A DNA stretch of 64,000 nt from Bifidobacterium breve (GTDB taxonomy: Bacteria > Actinomycetota > Thermoleophilia > Solirubrobacterales > Solirubrobacteraceae), in NCBI GenBank assembly GCA_945878865.1, contig CAMCUD010000009.1, positions 62,001 through 126,000 of the forward strand, given 5' to 3'. Under the pieces are notes generated by a model, which made no database searches, was not told the DNA's origin, and worked only from the letters and a program-made list of their open reading frames with translations. The translations under genes and the position numbers were made by a program. The stretch's first letter is position 1; each line of letters starts with the position of its first letter. Positions 8,389 through 17,555 of this stretch are shown here, in pieces.

Positions 8389-9561
8389 ATGGCGAAACCG
8401 CCGATGGTCAAGTACTTTTCGGGCACCGTGCGCGTCGTCTACCTGTCACACGCCGCGCGTCACTCCGGTGCGGAGATCGGCCTCCGCCGCTTTGTGGAGG
8501 CGACCCGCGGCCGCATCGACGCGACGGTCATCCTCGCTGAGAACGGCGATCTCGTGCCGGCCCTCGAAGAGGCCGGCGCCGAGGTGCTGGTCCTCCCGCT
8601 CGCCGAGGACACCCGCGCCCTGACGCGGGGCCAGATCCGGGTGGGGCGCCAGCAGCTCACGGCCGCCACGCAGCTCTCGCGCTACGTCCTGCGCCTGCGG
8701 ACCGAGCTCGCCGAGCGCAAGCCGGACCTCGTCCACGCGATCAGCCTGAAGTCGGGCCCGTACGGCGCGGTGGCCGGGCGCATGGCCGGCATCCCGACGA
8801 TCTGGCACCTGCACGACCACCTCATCCCGGAGTACCTCCCGCCGCGCGTCGTCCCGCCGATGCGGCTGCTCGCCGGCACGCTTCCCGACGGGCTGCTCAC
8901 CCCGTCGCAGTCGGTGCTGCGCGCCGCCGGTCACCGTCGCCCCGGGATCGTCACGGGGATCATTCCGTTCCCGGTCCCCCGCCCGCCCGAGCCGGTGGCG
9001 GTGCGCGACGAGGTGCAGGTCATCGGGATGGTGGGCCGGTTGACCCAGTGGAAGGGGCAGCACGTGTTCCTCGAGGCGTTCGCGCGGGCGTTCCCGGATG
9101 GGCCTACCCGCGCGCGCATCATCGGGAACGCGATGTTCGGCGAGCAGGAGTACGAGGACGCGCTCCACGCCCTCGTCCGGCGTCTGGGCATCGAGGACCG
9201 GGTGGACTTCATGGGGTTCATCGAGGACGTCGACGGCCAGATGCGCGAGATCGACGTGCTGGTCCACGCCTCGATCTCCGCCGACCCCCTCCCGGGCGTG
9301 GTCATCGAGGGGATGGGCGCGGGGCTTCCGGTCGTCGCGGCCAACGCGGGCGGCACGCCCGAGTACATGACCGACGGCGTCGACGGCTTTCTGCACCGCC
9401 CCGGTGACGTCGACGATCTCGCGCGGACGCTGCGGCTCGCCGCCGGCTCGCGTGACCAGCGCGCGGAGGTCGGCGCGCACGCGCGCGAGACCGTGCGGCG
9501 GTACGAGCCCGAGCCCATCGTCGAGCAGATGCTCTCGTTCTACGGCGAAGTGCTGCACTAG
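8389..9561 (+). CDS. Glycosyltransferase family 4
   Basis: The 390-residue GT-B protein has the N-terminal RVVYLSHAARHSGAE (glycine-poor acceptor loop), HLHDHLIPEYL in the middle, and the diagnostic C-terminal blocks VIGMVGRLTQWKGQHVFLEA and PLPGVVIEGMGAGLPVVAANAGGTPE. The second block is the E-x7-E nucleotide-sugar site (EGMGAGLPVVA) of GT4 retaining transferases. It should add a sugar to the repeat unit in the cytoplasm. ATG 8389 follows a TAACAG box by 5 nt, consistent with a leaderless start; the frame is open upstream to 8353 but that would cross the terminator hairpin. It is expressed separately from the upstream pair. Confidence 0.87.
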   Translation: MAKPPMVKYFSGTVRVVYLSHAARHSGAEIGLRRFVEATRGRIDATVILAENGDLVPALEEAGAEVLVLPLAEDTRALTRGQIRVGRQQLTAATQLSRYVLRLRTELAERKPDLVHAISLKSGPYGAVAGRMAGIPTIWHLHDHLIPEYLPPRVVPPMRLLAGTLPDGLLTPSQSVLRAAGHRRPGIVTGIIPFPVPRPPEPVAVRDEVQVIGMVGRLTQWKGQHVFLEAFARAFPDGPTRARIIGNAMFGEQEYEDALHALVRRLGIEDRVDFMGFIEDVDGQMREIDVLVHASISADPLPGVVIEGMGAGLPVVAANAGGTPEYMTDGVDGFLHRPGDVDDLARTLRLAAGSRDQRAEVGAHARETVRRYEPEPIVEQMLSFYGEVLH

Positions 9562-9588
9562 CGCCGGATGCCGGCGCGACCGGTTGAC

Positions 9589-9594
9589 TATTCT
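9589..9594 (+). promoter_or_regulatory. Putative -10 box (TATTCT) placing the transcript start on GTG 9601
   Basis: TATTCT ends 6 nt before GTG 9601, which would put the +1 nucleotide at the start codon. A TTGAC-like stretch directly abuts it and is too close to be the -35. It supports a leaderless reading of the downstream secreted protein gene. Confidence 0.45.
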
Positions 9595-9600
9595 TGCGCG

Positions 9601-12327
9601 GTGATGTGCTGCCGTGGCTTCCTGCTCTTCGTCCTCGTGGCGTCGGCCGTGCTGGCGATCGCCGGGCCGGCCGCGGCGGCGGGTGAGTCCGCGTTCGTCG
9701 GCACGTCGGCGTCCAGCGCGGCGCGGGGCATGGGCGCCGGGCTGGCCGCGGACGGCAGCACGCGCACGGCATGGAGCACGGCGCGCGCTGGAACATGGTC
9801 CTGGCGGGGTCGACTCGCGCGTGCTGCCGCGCTCGACGGCGTCCGGGTGCTGGCCGCGCGCTCGCTGCGCGACGTCGCGATCTCGGTCTCCGAGGATGGG
9901 CGCCGCTACCGGCACGTCAAGACCGTCGCGCTGCGCCGCGGCGTGTGGCGGGCGGTGGACCTGCGCGGCCGGCGCGCGCGGTTCGTCCGGATCTCCGGCC
10001 GGGCGAAGCGGCCTCCCGGTGGTGGGTTGGCGGAAGTCGTCGTGCGGGCGCGTCCCGTGGGCGCCGCGGTGGCCTCGGCGGGAGCCGCGATCGCGCCGTC
10101 GCCGGGCGCCGCCGTGCTCTCCGGAGATGAGGTGGCGCCACAGCCTGCGCCCTCGCCCGGGCCGCCGGCCGATCCCGGTCCGGTGTGCGCGCCGCGCTCC
10201 TCCGGTCCGCGGCCGCCGGCGCGTCCTGCACCACCGGCCACCGTCGTGCCCGCCCCGGACCCCGGGGGGCTGCCTGCACCGGCGCCGTCGGACGGCCGCA
10301 CGTTCCAGGGCACGATCACCGATCCCATCGACGTCAAGCAGCTGGAGGGCCTGCCGTTCTGGACCCGCTCGCACTGGTTGCAGCCATGGCGCGCGTACCT
10401 GGAGACGCCGCCGGCGCGCCGGCTGCGCGACGCGATCGGCATCAACTTCAACGCGGAGGCGAAGGACGCCGCTCCCGTCGCACGGCTCCTGGCCGCCAAC
10501 GGGTTCCGCCGTGCGCGGATCGAGATCCCGTGGGGCGACTTCGCCTATGAGGATCCGTCGACGCTCATCCACCGTGAGAAGTTCGAGCGCGCGCTCTGCG
10601 CGATCCGTGATGCGGGGCTGCGTCCGCTGATCCTGCTCAACGCCAACGACCAGCAGCCGGTGCCGTCGTACCGGACGAAGCTCACCGTCGCCGAGGACGT
10701 GTCCGAGGGCGCGACGCAGATCCGGCTCGAACCCGAGAGCGCGGCGAAGGTCATCGCGCCGTACACCGGCATCGACGGCGCGTTCGCCGCGGAGTCGCTC
10801 ATCCTCGAGGTCCACGATGACGTGGCGACGCTGTCGAAGCCGCTGTCGGCGACGGCGCGGTTCAAGGACGCCGCGATCCCGAAGGGGACGGTCCTCGACG
10901 CGACGGTGCTGCGGTATCTGCCGTTCTCCCCACCCGAGCACGACGACGGGGCGCCCAACCCGTACAGCGAGGCGACGCTCGAGGGCTGGCGCCACTACGT
11001 CGAGGCGGTGACGGGCTTCGTCACGACGATGCTGGGCACGACGGACTTCGATCTCGAGGTCTCCAACGAGCTGAACCTCAACGCCGCGTTCTGGAACGTC
11101 AACGCGTACTTCGACACGCCGTTGTTCGCGCAGCCGCTGCGCGACCAGGAGATCGTCGATCGCACCGTCGCGTGGGTGCGCGACCCGAAGAGCAAGCTCC
11201 CCGGCGTGCGCGTGACGAACGGGTTCGCCTCCCAGCGGCCCTGGGACAGTGGCGCGACGTCGCCGAAGGGGCTCGATGCGCTGAGCAAGCACTACTACCC
11301 GCGCAACCTGCGCTTCCCCGACGTCATGACGTGCGACACGCGGCCGGTCGACCCGTGCCGCGTCGACCCCCTGCGCGTCAGCCAGCCGGTCGACGCGCTG
11401 CGCGTCCCGGAGGGGACGAAGGACGACAAGGGCCGGTGGACCGACGCGTTCGTCCCGACGTACGACACCTTCTTCCCCGAGTTCTGGCTGACAGGCATCG
11501 CCACGGAGACGATGGTGCGCGACCTGGCGCCCCGCGAAGAGACGTTCGGTGGCGCTGCGCACGGGCGCGCCGTCGCACCCGCCGGCGGCACCCCGCCCGA
11601 GGTCTGGATGACCGAGATGGGACTCGACACGGGCTGGGCCGAGAGCCAGCACGGCCTGGGCCTCACGCTCGACGACGCCGACATCGGCCACCTCCGCGCC
11701 AAGGCCGCGCTGCGCACGCTCGTCTCCTACGTCAACAAGGGCGTCACGCAGGTCGACCTCTACGCGGCGGTGACGCGCGAGTGGGGTCTCGTCGGCGGCA
11801 CCTTCTGGGACCGCTGGCGCGACACGGGCCGCTACCCCGGCGACGAGACCGGCGGCCCCGTGCTCGACGGCATCGGGCGGCTCGTCGCCACCCTCGGAGA
11901 CGACACGATCACCACCGCACGCAGCCTCACACTCGCCTCGATCGGCGACTACGGCGGGCGCAAGCAGTTCGACGGCGACGGCACGCCCGAGCATCCCGAC
12001 CTGTTCGACCGCGACGCGCTCGCCGTCTTCCCCTTCCAGGCCTCCGACCACCGGTTCGTCATCCCGGTGTACGTCATGACGCGCAACCTCGCGCGCACGT
12101 ACGGCAACGGCGCCGCCGGCCCGGCGCGCTTCGACCTGCCGGCCGAGCGCTACCAGCTGACGATCGGCGGAGCGGATACCGCAAAGGCGCGCGTACGAGC
12201 CGTCGATCCGCTGACGGGCGACGCGGTGCCCGTCGACGTCGTGCGGCGCGACGGCACCTGGCTCGTCGTCGAGTTGCCGGTCACGGACAGCCCGCGTCTG
12301 CTCATCCTGGACGACGCCGGCGCGTGA
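9601..12327 (+). CDS. Secreted discoidin-like plus clan GH-A glycosidase-fold protein (paralogue)
   Basis: The 908-residue product has a clear signal peptide (LLFVLVASAVLAIAGPAAAA), a discoidin-like beta-sandwich with the motif ADGSTRTAW, a Pro/Ala-rich linker, and a GH-A-like barrel. Candidate catalytic Glu residues lie in SNELNLNAAFW and WMTEMG. It matches the protein at 1696-4350 throughout: SHWLQPWRAYL, RDAIGINFN, RRARIEI, FASQRPWDSGATSPKGLDAL, YVNKGVTQVDLY, LASIGDYGGRKQFDGDG and PVYVMTRNLA all have close counterparts. This copy has an extra Cys-containing insert (TCDTRPVDPCRVDP). The two copies therefore arose by duplication and now face opposite directions. The start is GTG 9601 or ATG 9604. 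Polymer remodelling or cell-surface binding is the likely role. Confidence 0.82.
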   Translation: MMCCRGFLLFVLVASAVLAIAGPAAAAGESAFVGTSASSAARGMGAGLAADGSTRTAWSTARAGTWSWRGRLARAAALDGVRVLAARSLRDVAISVSEDGRRYRHVKTVALRRGVWRAVDLRGRRARFVRISGRAKRPPGGGLAEVVVRARPVGAAVASAGAAIAPSPGAAVLSGDEVAPQPAPSPGPPADPGPVCAPRSSGPRPPARPAPPATVVPAPDPGGLPAPAPSDGRTFQGTITDPIDVKQLEGLPFWTRSHWLQPWRAYLETPPARRLRDAIGINFNAEAKDAAPVARLLAANGFRRARIEIPWGDFAYEDPSTLIHREKFERALCAIRDAGLRPLILLNANDQQPVPSYRTKLTVAEDVSEGATQIRLEPESAAKVIAPYTGIDGAFAAESLILEVHDDVATLSKPLSATARFKDAAIPKGTVLDATVLRYLPFSPPEHDDGAPNPYSEATLEGWRHYVEAVTGFVTTMLGTTDFDLEVSNELNLNAAFWNVNAYFDTPLFAQPLRDQEIVDRTVAWVRDPKSKLPGVRVTNGFASQRPWDSGATSPKGLDALSKHYYPRNLRFPDVMTCDTRPVDPCRVDPLRVSQPVDALRVPEGTKDDKGRWTDAFVPTYDTFFPEFWLTGIATETMVRDLAPREETFGGAAHGRAVAPAGGTPPEVWMTEMGLDTGWAESQHGLGLTLDDADIGHLRAKAALRTLVSYVNKGVTQVDLYAAVTREWGLVGGTFWDRWRDTGRYPGDETGGPVLDGIGRLVATLGDDTITTARSLTLASIGDYGGRKQFDGDGTPEHPDLFDRDALAVFPFQASDHRFVIPVYVMTRNLARTYGNGAAGPARFDLPAERYQLTIGGADTAKARVRAVDPLTGDAVPVDVVRRDGTWLVVELPVTDSPRLLILDDAGA

Positions 12328-12391
12328 CCTCAGCTACCTTGCCCGCACCTGTGCGCGCCGAGGTCCTCCGATAGCCGATCAACGCCCCAGG

Positions 12392-13558
12392 GTGCTGGTC
12401 ACGGGTCACCCGAACACGGTGATCCACAACCAGCTGGTCTACATCCGGCTCGCGGACCTCGGGTGGGACGTGTCGATCGTCGTGCCGAACCGGTGGGCCG
12501 ACGACTACACGCCGGACGGGTACACGCCGCAGTGCCTCGAGGGCTTCTACGGCCGGTTCGGCCGGGCGCGGATCGTCAAGCCCGGCGACATCCAGAAGCA
12601 CACGTACGTCAGTCCGCTGACGCGCTGGATCCGCGAGCCCCACCGGCCCGACGTGATCTTCCTCGAGCACGAGGCGTTCTCCGTCTCGGCGCTGCAGTGG
12701 GGGCAGCTCGCGTGGCGGCACGGGATCCCGTGGGGGGTGCAGGGCGACGAGAACCTCGACCGGCCGCTGCCGTGGCCCGCGCACGTCATCCGCGCGCTGA
12801 CGATCCCGCGGCTGGACTTCATCGCGGCGCGCTCGCCAGGCGGCACCGAGATGCTGCGCTGGTGGGGCGCGACCGCGCCGGCGGACGTCGTGCCGCACAC
12901 GATCCCTGAGTGGGACCTGCCGCCGCGCACCGACGACCGTCCGTTCACCGTCGGCTTCGCCGGGCGCCTCATCGAGCAGAAGGGGATCCGCGACCTCATC
13001 GCCGCGTTGCGGCGGCTCGACTTCCCGTTCCGGTTCCTCGTCGCGGGTAACGGGCCGCTGCGCGACGAGATCGCCGCGGCGGACCTCCCGCACGGCACCG
13101 TCGAGATGGTGCCGCCCGGGCAGCGGCCCGACGATCTCCCGGGGTGGTACGCGCAGATGGACGTGCTCGTCCTGCCGTCCCGCACGATGCCGACGTGGGC
13201 CGAGCAGTACGGCAAGGTGCTCGCCGAGGCGCTGCTGTGCGGGACGCCGGTCGTCGGCTCGTCGTCCGGCGCGATCCCGTGGGTGATCGAGCTGACGCAG
13301 GGCGGTCGCGTCTTCCCCGAAGGTGACGACGCCGCGCTCGCCAAGGTCCTCTCCGAGCTGCACGCCGACCCGGCGCTGCGCGCGCAGCTGGCCGAGACGG
13401 GGCGGGCGAACGTCGTCGAGCACCTCCTCCCGCGCGCCGCGGCGAAGAAGCTCGACGTCCTCATGCGCGACGCGATCGCGCGTGGCCCGAGCGCTCGGCT
13501 GCTCAGCCGGCGGCCGCCGAAGGCGCAGCGCCCGGTGCCTACTGCGTTGTCCAGCTGA
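12392..13558 (+). CDS. Glycosyltransferase family 4
   Basis: The 388-residue GT-B enzyme begins at strand one with LVTGHPNTVIHNQLV. The C-terminal domain has FTVGFAGRLIEQKGIRDLI, FRFLVAGNGPL and the donor site EQYGKVLAEALLCGTPVVGSSSGAIPWVI (E-x7-E type, here split into EQYGKVLAEALLCGTPVVG and SSGAIPWVI). It should elongate the lipid-linked oligosaccharide. The start is GTG 12392; no better ATG exists in frame and a TACCTT box lies at 12335. The gene ends inside the last 20 bp of the convergent glycosidase-like gene, so the two share a 3' overlap and the C-terminal tail is encoded opposite the other gene's tail. Confidence 0.85.
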   Translation: MLVTGHPNTVIHNQLVYIRLADLGWDVSIVVPNRWADDYTPDGYTPQCLEGFYGRFGRARIVKPGDIQKHTYVSPLTRWIREPHRPDVIFLEHEAFSVSALQWGQLAWRHGIPWGVQGDENLDRPLPWPAHVIRALTIPRLDFIAARSPGGTEMLRWWGATAPADVVPHTIPEWDLPPRTDDRPFTVGFAGRLIEQKGIRDLIAALRRLDFPFRFLVAGNGPLRDEIAAADLPHGTVEMVPPGQRPDDLPGWYAQMDVLVLPSRTMPTWAEQYGKVLAEALLCGTPVVGSSSGAIPWVIELTQGGRVFPEGDDAALAKVLSELHADPALRAQLAETGRANVVEHLLPRAAAKKLDVLMRDAIARGPSARLLSRRPPKAQRPVPTALSS

Positions 13559-14975
13559 GGCTGCTGTCCGTCCCCTGCCGGGCGCGCAGGGTGACGTTCG
13601 GCCCGGCGCGCAGGCGGCCGGTGAAGATGCCGTTCGCCCCGGGCTGCAGCGTGGCGGCGGTCACCCAGGTCTCGCCCTGACGCGCCTCGACGACGACCGG
13701 CCCGGCGGCCGGCGCGCGGCCCCACAGCGCCGCGACGCCGCCACTGCGGTACGCGGTGAACGGAAACCGGATCGCGGTGAACGACGGCTTGGGGATGTCG
13801 AGCAGCGGCGTGGCGCCGCGCAGGAACACCCCGGACTGATGGGTCGCGCCGTAGCTGGGCACCGGGGCCTGGTCGCGCAGGTTGAACCAGATGACGGTCT
13901 GCGCGCCCTGGCGCCAGAGCACGTAGAGCGCGCCCTCGAGGTACGTGGCCTGCTGGTCGAGGGTGAGGCCGTCCGGGTCGGGCCGGCTGTCCCAGGAGAA
14001 CTCGGTGATCCACAGCGGGACGGTCTTGCGGGCGGGCCGGATCGTCTTCGCGCGCACGGCCGGGCGCAGCCACCGGGTGATGCGCCCGAGGTCGGGGATC
14101 GTGATGTCGTCGCGGTTGCGCGCATGACGGCGCGGCGGGCCGATCGGATACGGGTGGTGCGAGACGGCGTCGAGGCGGATCGTCCGGCCGCACTTCCGCG
14201 CCTTGCCGGCGCTGACGCACAGCAGCTTGCGCCAGAACCGCGCCGGCGCCATCCGTGCGCCGCCGGGCGCGTCGCCGTAGGGCGCGGTCGCGCCGGCGAT
14301 CACCGTGACGCCCGGGTCGACGGACTTCACGCCCGCGTAGAACGCGTTGTGCAGCCGGCGGAACAGCTCGGGGCCGGTCTCGACCCAACGCCCCTTGCGC
14401 TTCGTCCACTGCGGGGCGAGTTCGAGGTTGAGGTTCGGCTCGTTCCACGATTCCCACGCGGGCACGCGCGCGAGGGGGAACAGGGGAAGTAGCGGGTCGG
14501 GGAAGTTCCCGGAGTAGCGTTTCGCCAGGGCGGCGGCGAACGCCTTCATCCAGACCGGCGACGGCTTCCACGCGCCGTCGCGCATCGTCGGCGACGGGGG
14601 AGGTGAGCCCGGACCTTCGGCCCAGTCGGGCGCGGTGGTCACGACACCGAGCGGCCGCAACCCCGCCGCGCTGGCGGCGCGCACGATCCGGTCGACCTTG
14701 TCCCACCGGTAGCCGTTCCACGCGGGGTCGGCGGCCTGCGCGGTCGACGGCGGCTGCGTCGGCGAGACGTCGCGCCAGACGACACCGAAGCGCCACACCG
14801 TCGCGCCCGCCTTGCGCGCGTTGAGCAGGCCCGCTTCGAGCTCGCCGGGGCCGCCGAGCAGCTCGATGCCGCCGTCCTGAAAGCCGGTGGCGAGGCCAGG
14901 CGCGGCGCGCGCGGGGCCCGCGAGCAGCGCGAACGCCGCGGCCGCGACGGTGACGATGCGGATCCCCACGCCCAC
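13539..14975 (-). CDS. Secreted glycosidase-like protein, clan GH-A (GH39-like)
   Basis: The 478-residue product has an N-terminal signal peptide ending GPARA. A TIM-barrel follows, with VWRFGVVWRDVSP (strand 2 region), WESWNEPNLNLE (Glu179, acid/base) and LWITEFSWDS (Glu325, nucleophile), plus HHPYP between them. This is the pattern of GH39/GH5-like enzymes and of the Psl-type hydrolases found in exopolysaccharide loci. It ends with a small beta-rich domain. It lacks the discoidin part of the two larger GH-A proteins in this locus. The probable role is cleavage or editing of the secreted polymer; the substrate is unknown. Downstream on the same strand there is nothing before the convergent GT4 gene. 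Confidence 0.8.
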   Translation of the reverse strand: MGVGIRIVTVAAAAFALLAGPARAAPGLATGFQDGGIELLGGPGELEAGLLNARKAGATVWRFGVVWRDVSPTQPPSTAQAADPAWNGYRWDKVDRIVRAASAAGLRPLGVVTTAPDWAEGPGSPPPSPTMRDGAWKPSPVWMKAFAAALAKRYSGNFPDPLLPLFPLARVPAWESWNEPNLNLELAPQWTKRKGRWVETGPELFRRLHNAFYAGVKSVDPGVTVIAGATAPYGDAPGGARMAPARFWRKLLCVSAGKARKCGRTIRLDAVSHHPYPIGPPRRHARNRDDITIPDLGRITRWLRPAVRAKTIRPARKTVPLWITEFSWDSRPDPDGLTLDQQATYLEGALYVLWRQGAQTVIWFNLRDQAPVPSYGATHQSGVFLRGATPLLDIPKPSFTAIRFPFTAYRSGGVAALWGRAPAAGPVVVEARQGETWVTAATLQPGANGIFTGRLRAGPNVTLRARQGTDSSLSWTTQ

Positions 14976-15002
14976 CGGTCCAGTCTGACAGGCGCCCGGA
15001 GC

Positions 15003-15521
15003 TCAGCCGTCGGTGCGGCGACGGCGGTCGACGGCCCACAGCGCGGCGACGAGCGCCGCGATGGCGACGAGGGCGACGACGAACCCGACCCCGGCGATCC
15101 CGCCTTCGCCGACTGAGGCCTTGACGGCGGCGATCGGCCCGCCGGGCGGCGCGGCGAGGCTGTCGCTCTCGCGTTCGGCGGTCGTGCCCTTGACCGCGCC
15201 CTGTGGCCGGGTGCGCTCCACGAAGGTCGCGAGCGCCGCACCATCGAGGTCCTGGGCGGCGAGGCGCTGCGCGAGCGGGCTCGTGCCGTTCGACGTCGCC
15301 TGATCGGCGTACCGCGCGCTCGGCGTGGACCCGCGCTCGTCGGGGATGACCTCGCAGTACTGGTCGACTGCGGCGGTGCCGGGCGGCGCCTCGCACTTCT
15401 GCGCCAGCGCGGTGCCGGCCGCTGGGCCGAGCAACGCGGCGACGGTGAGCGTGAGCAGGAGGCGGCGGAGCATCCACCGTCTTGTACGCGGATCGGCCCG
15501 GCGCGCTGACAGCCCGGTCAT
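15003..15521 (-). CDS. Exported protein with C-terminal membrane anchor, function unknown
   Basis: The 172-residue product starts with Arg-rich residues and a signal sequence (RRLLLTLTVAALLGPAAGTALA), followed by a mature part with two Cys (KCEAPPG and QYCEVIP). It ends with a single transmembrane helix (IAGVGFVVALVAIAALVAALWAV) and a basic tail RRRRTDG, an arrangement that anchors the domain outside the cell. ATG 15521 was chosen because it overlaps the stop of the O-antigen ligase-like gene (ATGA), which implies translational coupling. I do not recognise the family. Its coupling to the ligase suggests a role in surface polymer assembly or attachment. Confidence 0.65.
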   Translation of the reverse strand: MTGLSARRADPRTRRWMLRRLLLTLTVAALLGPAAGTALAQKCEAPPGTAAVDQYCEVIPDERGSTPSARYADQATSNGTSPLAQRLAAQDLDGAALATFVERTRPQGAVKGTTAERESDSLAAPPGGPIAAVKASVGEGGIAGVGFVVALVAIAALVAALWAVDRRRRTDG

Positions 15522-17395
15522 CCGCCGGCTCCCACGAAGGAGCTGGAGGGACGCAGCTGCTGGGCGCGGTCGTACGCGTCGAGCGCGGCCCGCAGCCGTC
15601 CCCGTTCGGTCTCCACGCGGGCGAGCAGGAGCTGCTGGCGCCAGTTCTCCGGCTCCCGGTCGATGGCGCGGCGCAGGTCGACGGCGGCGGCCCTCAGGCG
15701 CCCCTGCCCTTCGAGAACGAGGGCGCGCTGCACGTACGGCGTGGCCGCCCACGGCTCGGCCTCGACCGCCCGGGTGGCGTGGCGCAGCGCGGCTGCGCGG
15801 TTCCCGTCGTCGACGGCGTCATGGCTGCGCCGGACCTCGCTGACGGCCACGATGCCCGGCACCAGCACGAGCCCGGCGAGAAGTGCAGCGAGTCCGAGCG
15901 CGAGCCGCGGCGCAACGGGCAGCCGCGGTGCGGGCGTGCCGGTCGCGGCGATCAGCGCGCCCAGCAGCAGGAGGGCGAGCACGGTGACGGCGGTCGCCTC
16001 CCAGAGCCAGTCGAGCCCGGCGCCGAAGAGGAACGCGGCGAGCGCGGCGGTCGCGGCCGCGGCGGCCCCACGGTCCGGCCCGTCGGCGAACGCGCGCAAC
16101 GCGCGGACGGCGGCCCCCGCGATCCCCGCGACGAACGTCATGAGGAGGAGCAGTCCGGGAATGCCCTGCTCGCTGAGCGTCTCGAGGTAGAGCGAGTGGG
16201 CGTCCTTGACGAACTCCGAGGCCTTGCCGCTCTGGCTCCACACGAACTCGAACGTCCCGGGGCCCGACCCGGTCAGCGGCTGGGCGGAGAACTCGTCGGC
16301 CGCGACCTCCCAGATCTGCGGGCGGGTGCCGTTGAGGTTCGTCAGGCGTGCGGCCGGGTCCGCGGTGGCGGTGGCGTTGGCGGGCAGCGTGGTGAGGCTG
16401 TCGCGGATGTCGTCGGCGTTCGCCGCGATGCCGACGGCGGCGGCGCCGGCGATGAGCACCACGCTCGCGATTCCCGCCACCCGGCCGGCGGTGCGGGGCA
16501 TGCGCAGGCGGTCGCTGCCGACGAGACCCGAGACGCCCGCCACCGCTGCGGCGCCGAGCATCGCGACGAGGAGGACCGCGCCGATCGTTCCCGCTCCGGC
16601 GGTGCCGACGCCCTCCGCCACGTCGCTGTGACCGCGGACCGTGAGCACCACGAGCGCCCCGGCGATCAGGCCGGCCCCGGCGTGGAGCGCGACGGTCCAC
16701 CGGTTGCGGCTGACGACGAGCAGCACGAGCGCGCCCAGGAGCGTCCCCCCGATCGACGCGCGCGAGTACGTGAGGTAGGACGTCGTGACGGCGAGGGGAA
16801 CGATCGCGGTGGCCGCGCCGCGCGCGAGCGGGTGGCGGGCGTGCGCGCCGAGGCCCAGGCCGAGCGCGGCGGTCATCCCCGCCCACGCGCCGAGCGCGTT
16901 CCAGTACCCGAGCGGCCGGCTCAGGCGGTTGATGCCGAACGCGTCGGCGGCGGTGTCCGCGCCGAAGGTCCCGGGATCCAGGCGGGAGAGGACGGCGAAC
17001 GCGCAGACCGCCGCGGCGCCGGTGGCTGCGCCCGCGACCGCGGCGCGCCAGGACGACGGGCCGAGCGCGGTGGCGGCGAGCACGAGCACGCCGAGGTGCA
17101 CGACGACGCGGGCGATCTCGAGATACGTACGCTCGGCGCTCGAGGTCCACGCCAGGCCGACTGCGGCCCAGACCGCCATCGCGGCGAGCGCGGCGATCGC
17201 GAGCGCGCCGGCACGGCCGGGCTTCGTGCGGGGGAGGACCCCGGCGGCGATCGCCAGCGCGAGGAACCACCAGACCAGGACGCCGCCCTCCTGGCGGGTG
17301 ACGACGTCGTAGGCGCCCTTCTCGAGTGCGGCGACGAGGACCGCCGCGGCGACGAGGACGAAAGCCGCGGCGGCGGGCAGGCTCGGTCGGCGCAC
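15518..17395 (-). CDS. O-antigen ligase/polymerase-like membrane protein with C-terminal TPR
   Basis: This is a polytopic protein of about 12 transmembrane segments with the periplasmic-loop signature SYLTYSRASIGG and PLTGSGPGTFEFVWS, typical of Wzy/WaaL (Wzy_C) proteins. After the last membrane span there are two to three TPR-like helices (ATRAVEAEPWAATPYVQRALVLEGQGRL, split here as ATRAVEAEPWAATPY and VQRALVLEGQGRL, then DRAQQLRP). It should polymerise or ligate the exported repeat units. The TPR tail may recruit partners on the outer face. The frame is open to 17536. I prefer GTG 17395 because it immediately precedes the first membrane helix and the upstream part is Arg-rich non-family sequence. 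It is followed by the anchored protein with a 4-nt overlap. Confidence 0.82.
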   Translation of the reverse strand: MRRPSLPAAAAFVLVAAAVLVAALEKGAYDVVTRQEGGVLVWWFLALAIAAGVLPRTKPGRAGALAIAALAAMAVWAAVGLAWTSSAERTYLEIARVVVHLGVLVLAATALGPSSWRAAVAGAATGAAAVCAFAVLSRLDPGTFGADTAADAFGINRLSRPLGYWNALGAWAGMTAALGLGLGAHARHPLARGAATAIVPLAVTTSYLTYSRASIGGTLLGALVLLVVSRNRWTVALHAGAGLIAGALVVLTVRGHSDVAEGVGTAGAGTIGAVLLVAMLGAAAVAGVSGLVGSDRLRMPRTAGRVAGIASVVLIAGAAAVGIAANADDIRDSLTTLPANATATADPAARLTNLNGTRPQIWEVAADEFSAQPLTGSGPGTFEFVWSQSGKASEFVKDAHSLYLETLSEQGIPGLLLLMTFVAGIAGAAVRALRAFADGPDRGAAAAATAALAAFLFGAGLDWLWEATAVTVLALLLLGALIAATGTPAPRLPVAPRLALGLAALLAGLVLVPGIVAVSEVRRSHDAVDDGNRAAALRHATRAVEAEPWAATPYVQRALVLEGQGRLRAAAVDLRRAIDREPENWRQQLLLARVETERGRLRAALDAYDRAQQLRPSSSFVGAGG

Positions 17396-17555
17396 GCCGA
17401 CAGCATGCCAGGCGCGTGACGCGCCATCGCCCTCGGCGCTCCCACGGAACGTGACAAGACTGCGCAGAAGGCGCAACGCTTCTGCGTCATACGCCGGCGT
17501 CGCAGCGGGGCGGCCATACGGTCGCGTCCTCGACACCGACCAGGAGGCTCATCCC

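Noticed and set aside
8446-12051. A 1201-codon open frame on the minus strand across the GT4 and glycosidase genes
   Set aside because: Low-complexity Arg/Asp/Val sequence spanning two real plus-strand genes; a codon-bias shadow.
15522-15752. N-terminal extension of the anchored protein gene to 15752
   Set aside because: The extra 77 residues are Arg/Pro/Ala-rich and overlap the ligase gene; ATG 15521 overlaps the ligase stop and directly precedes the signal peptide.
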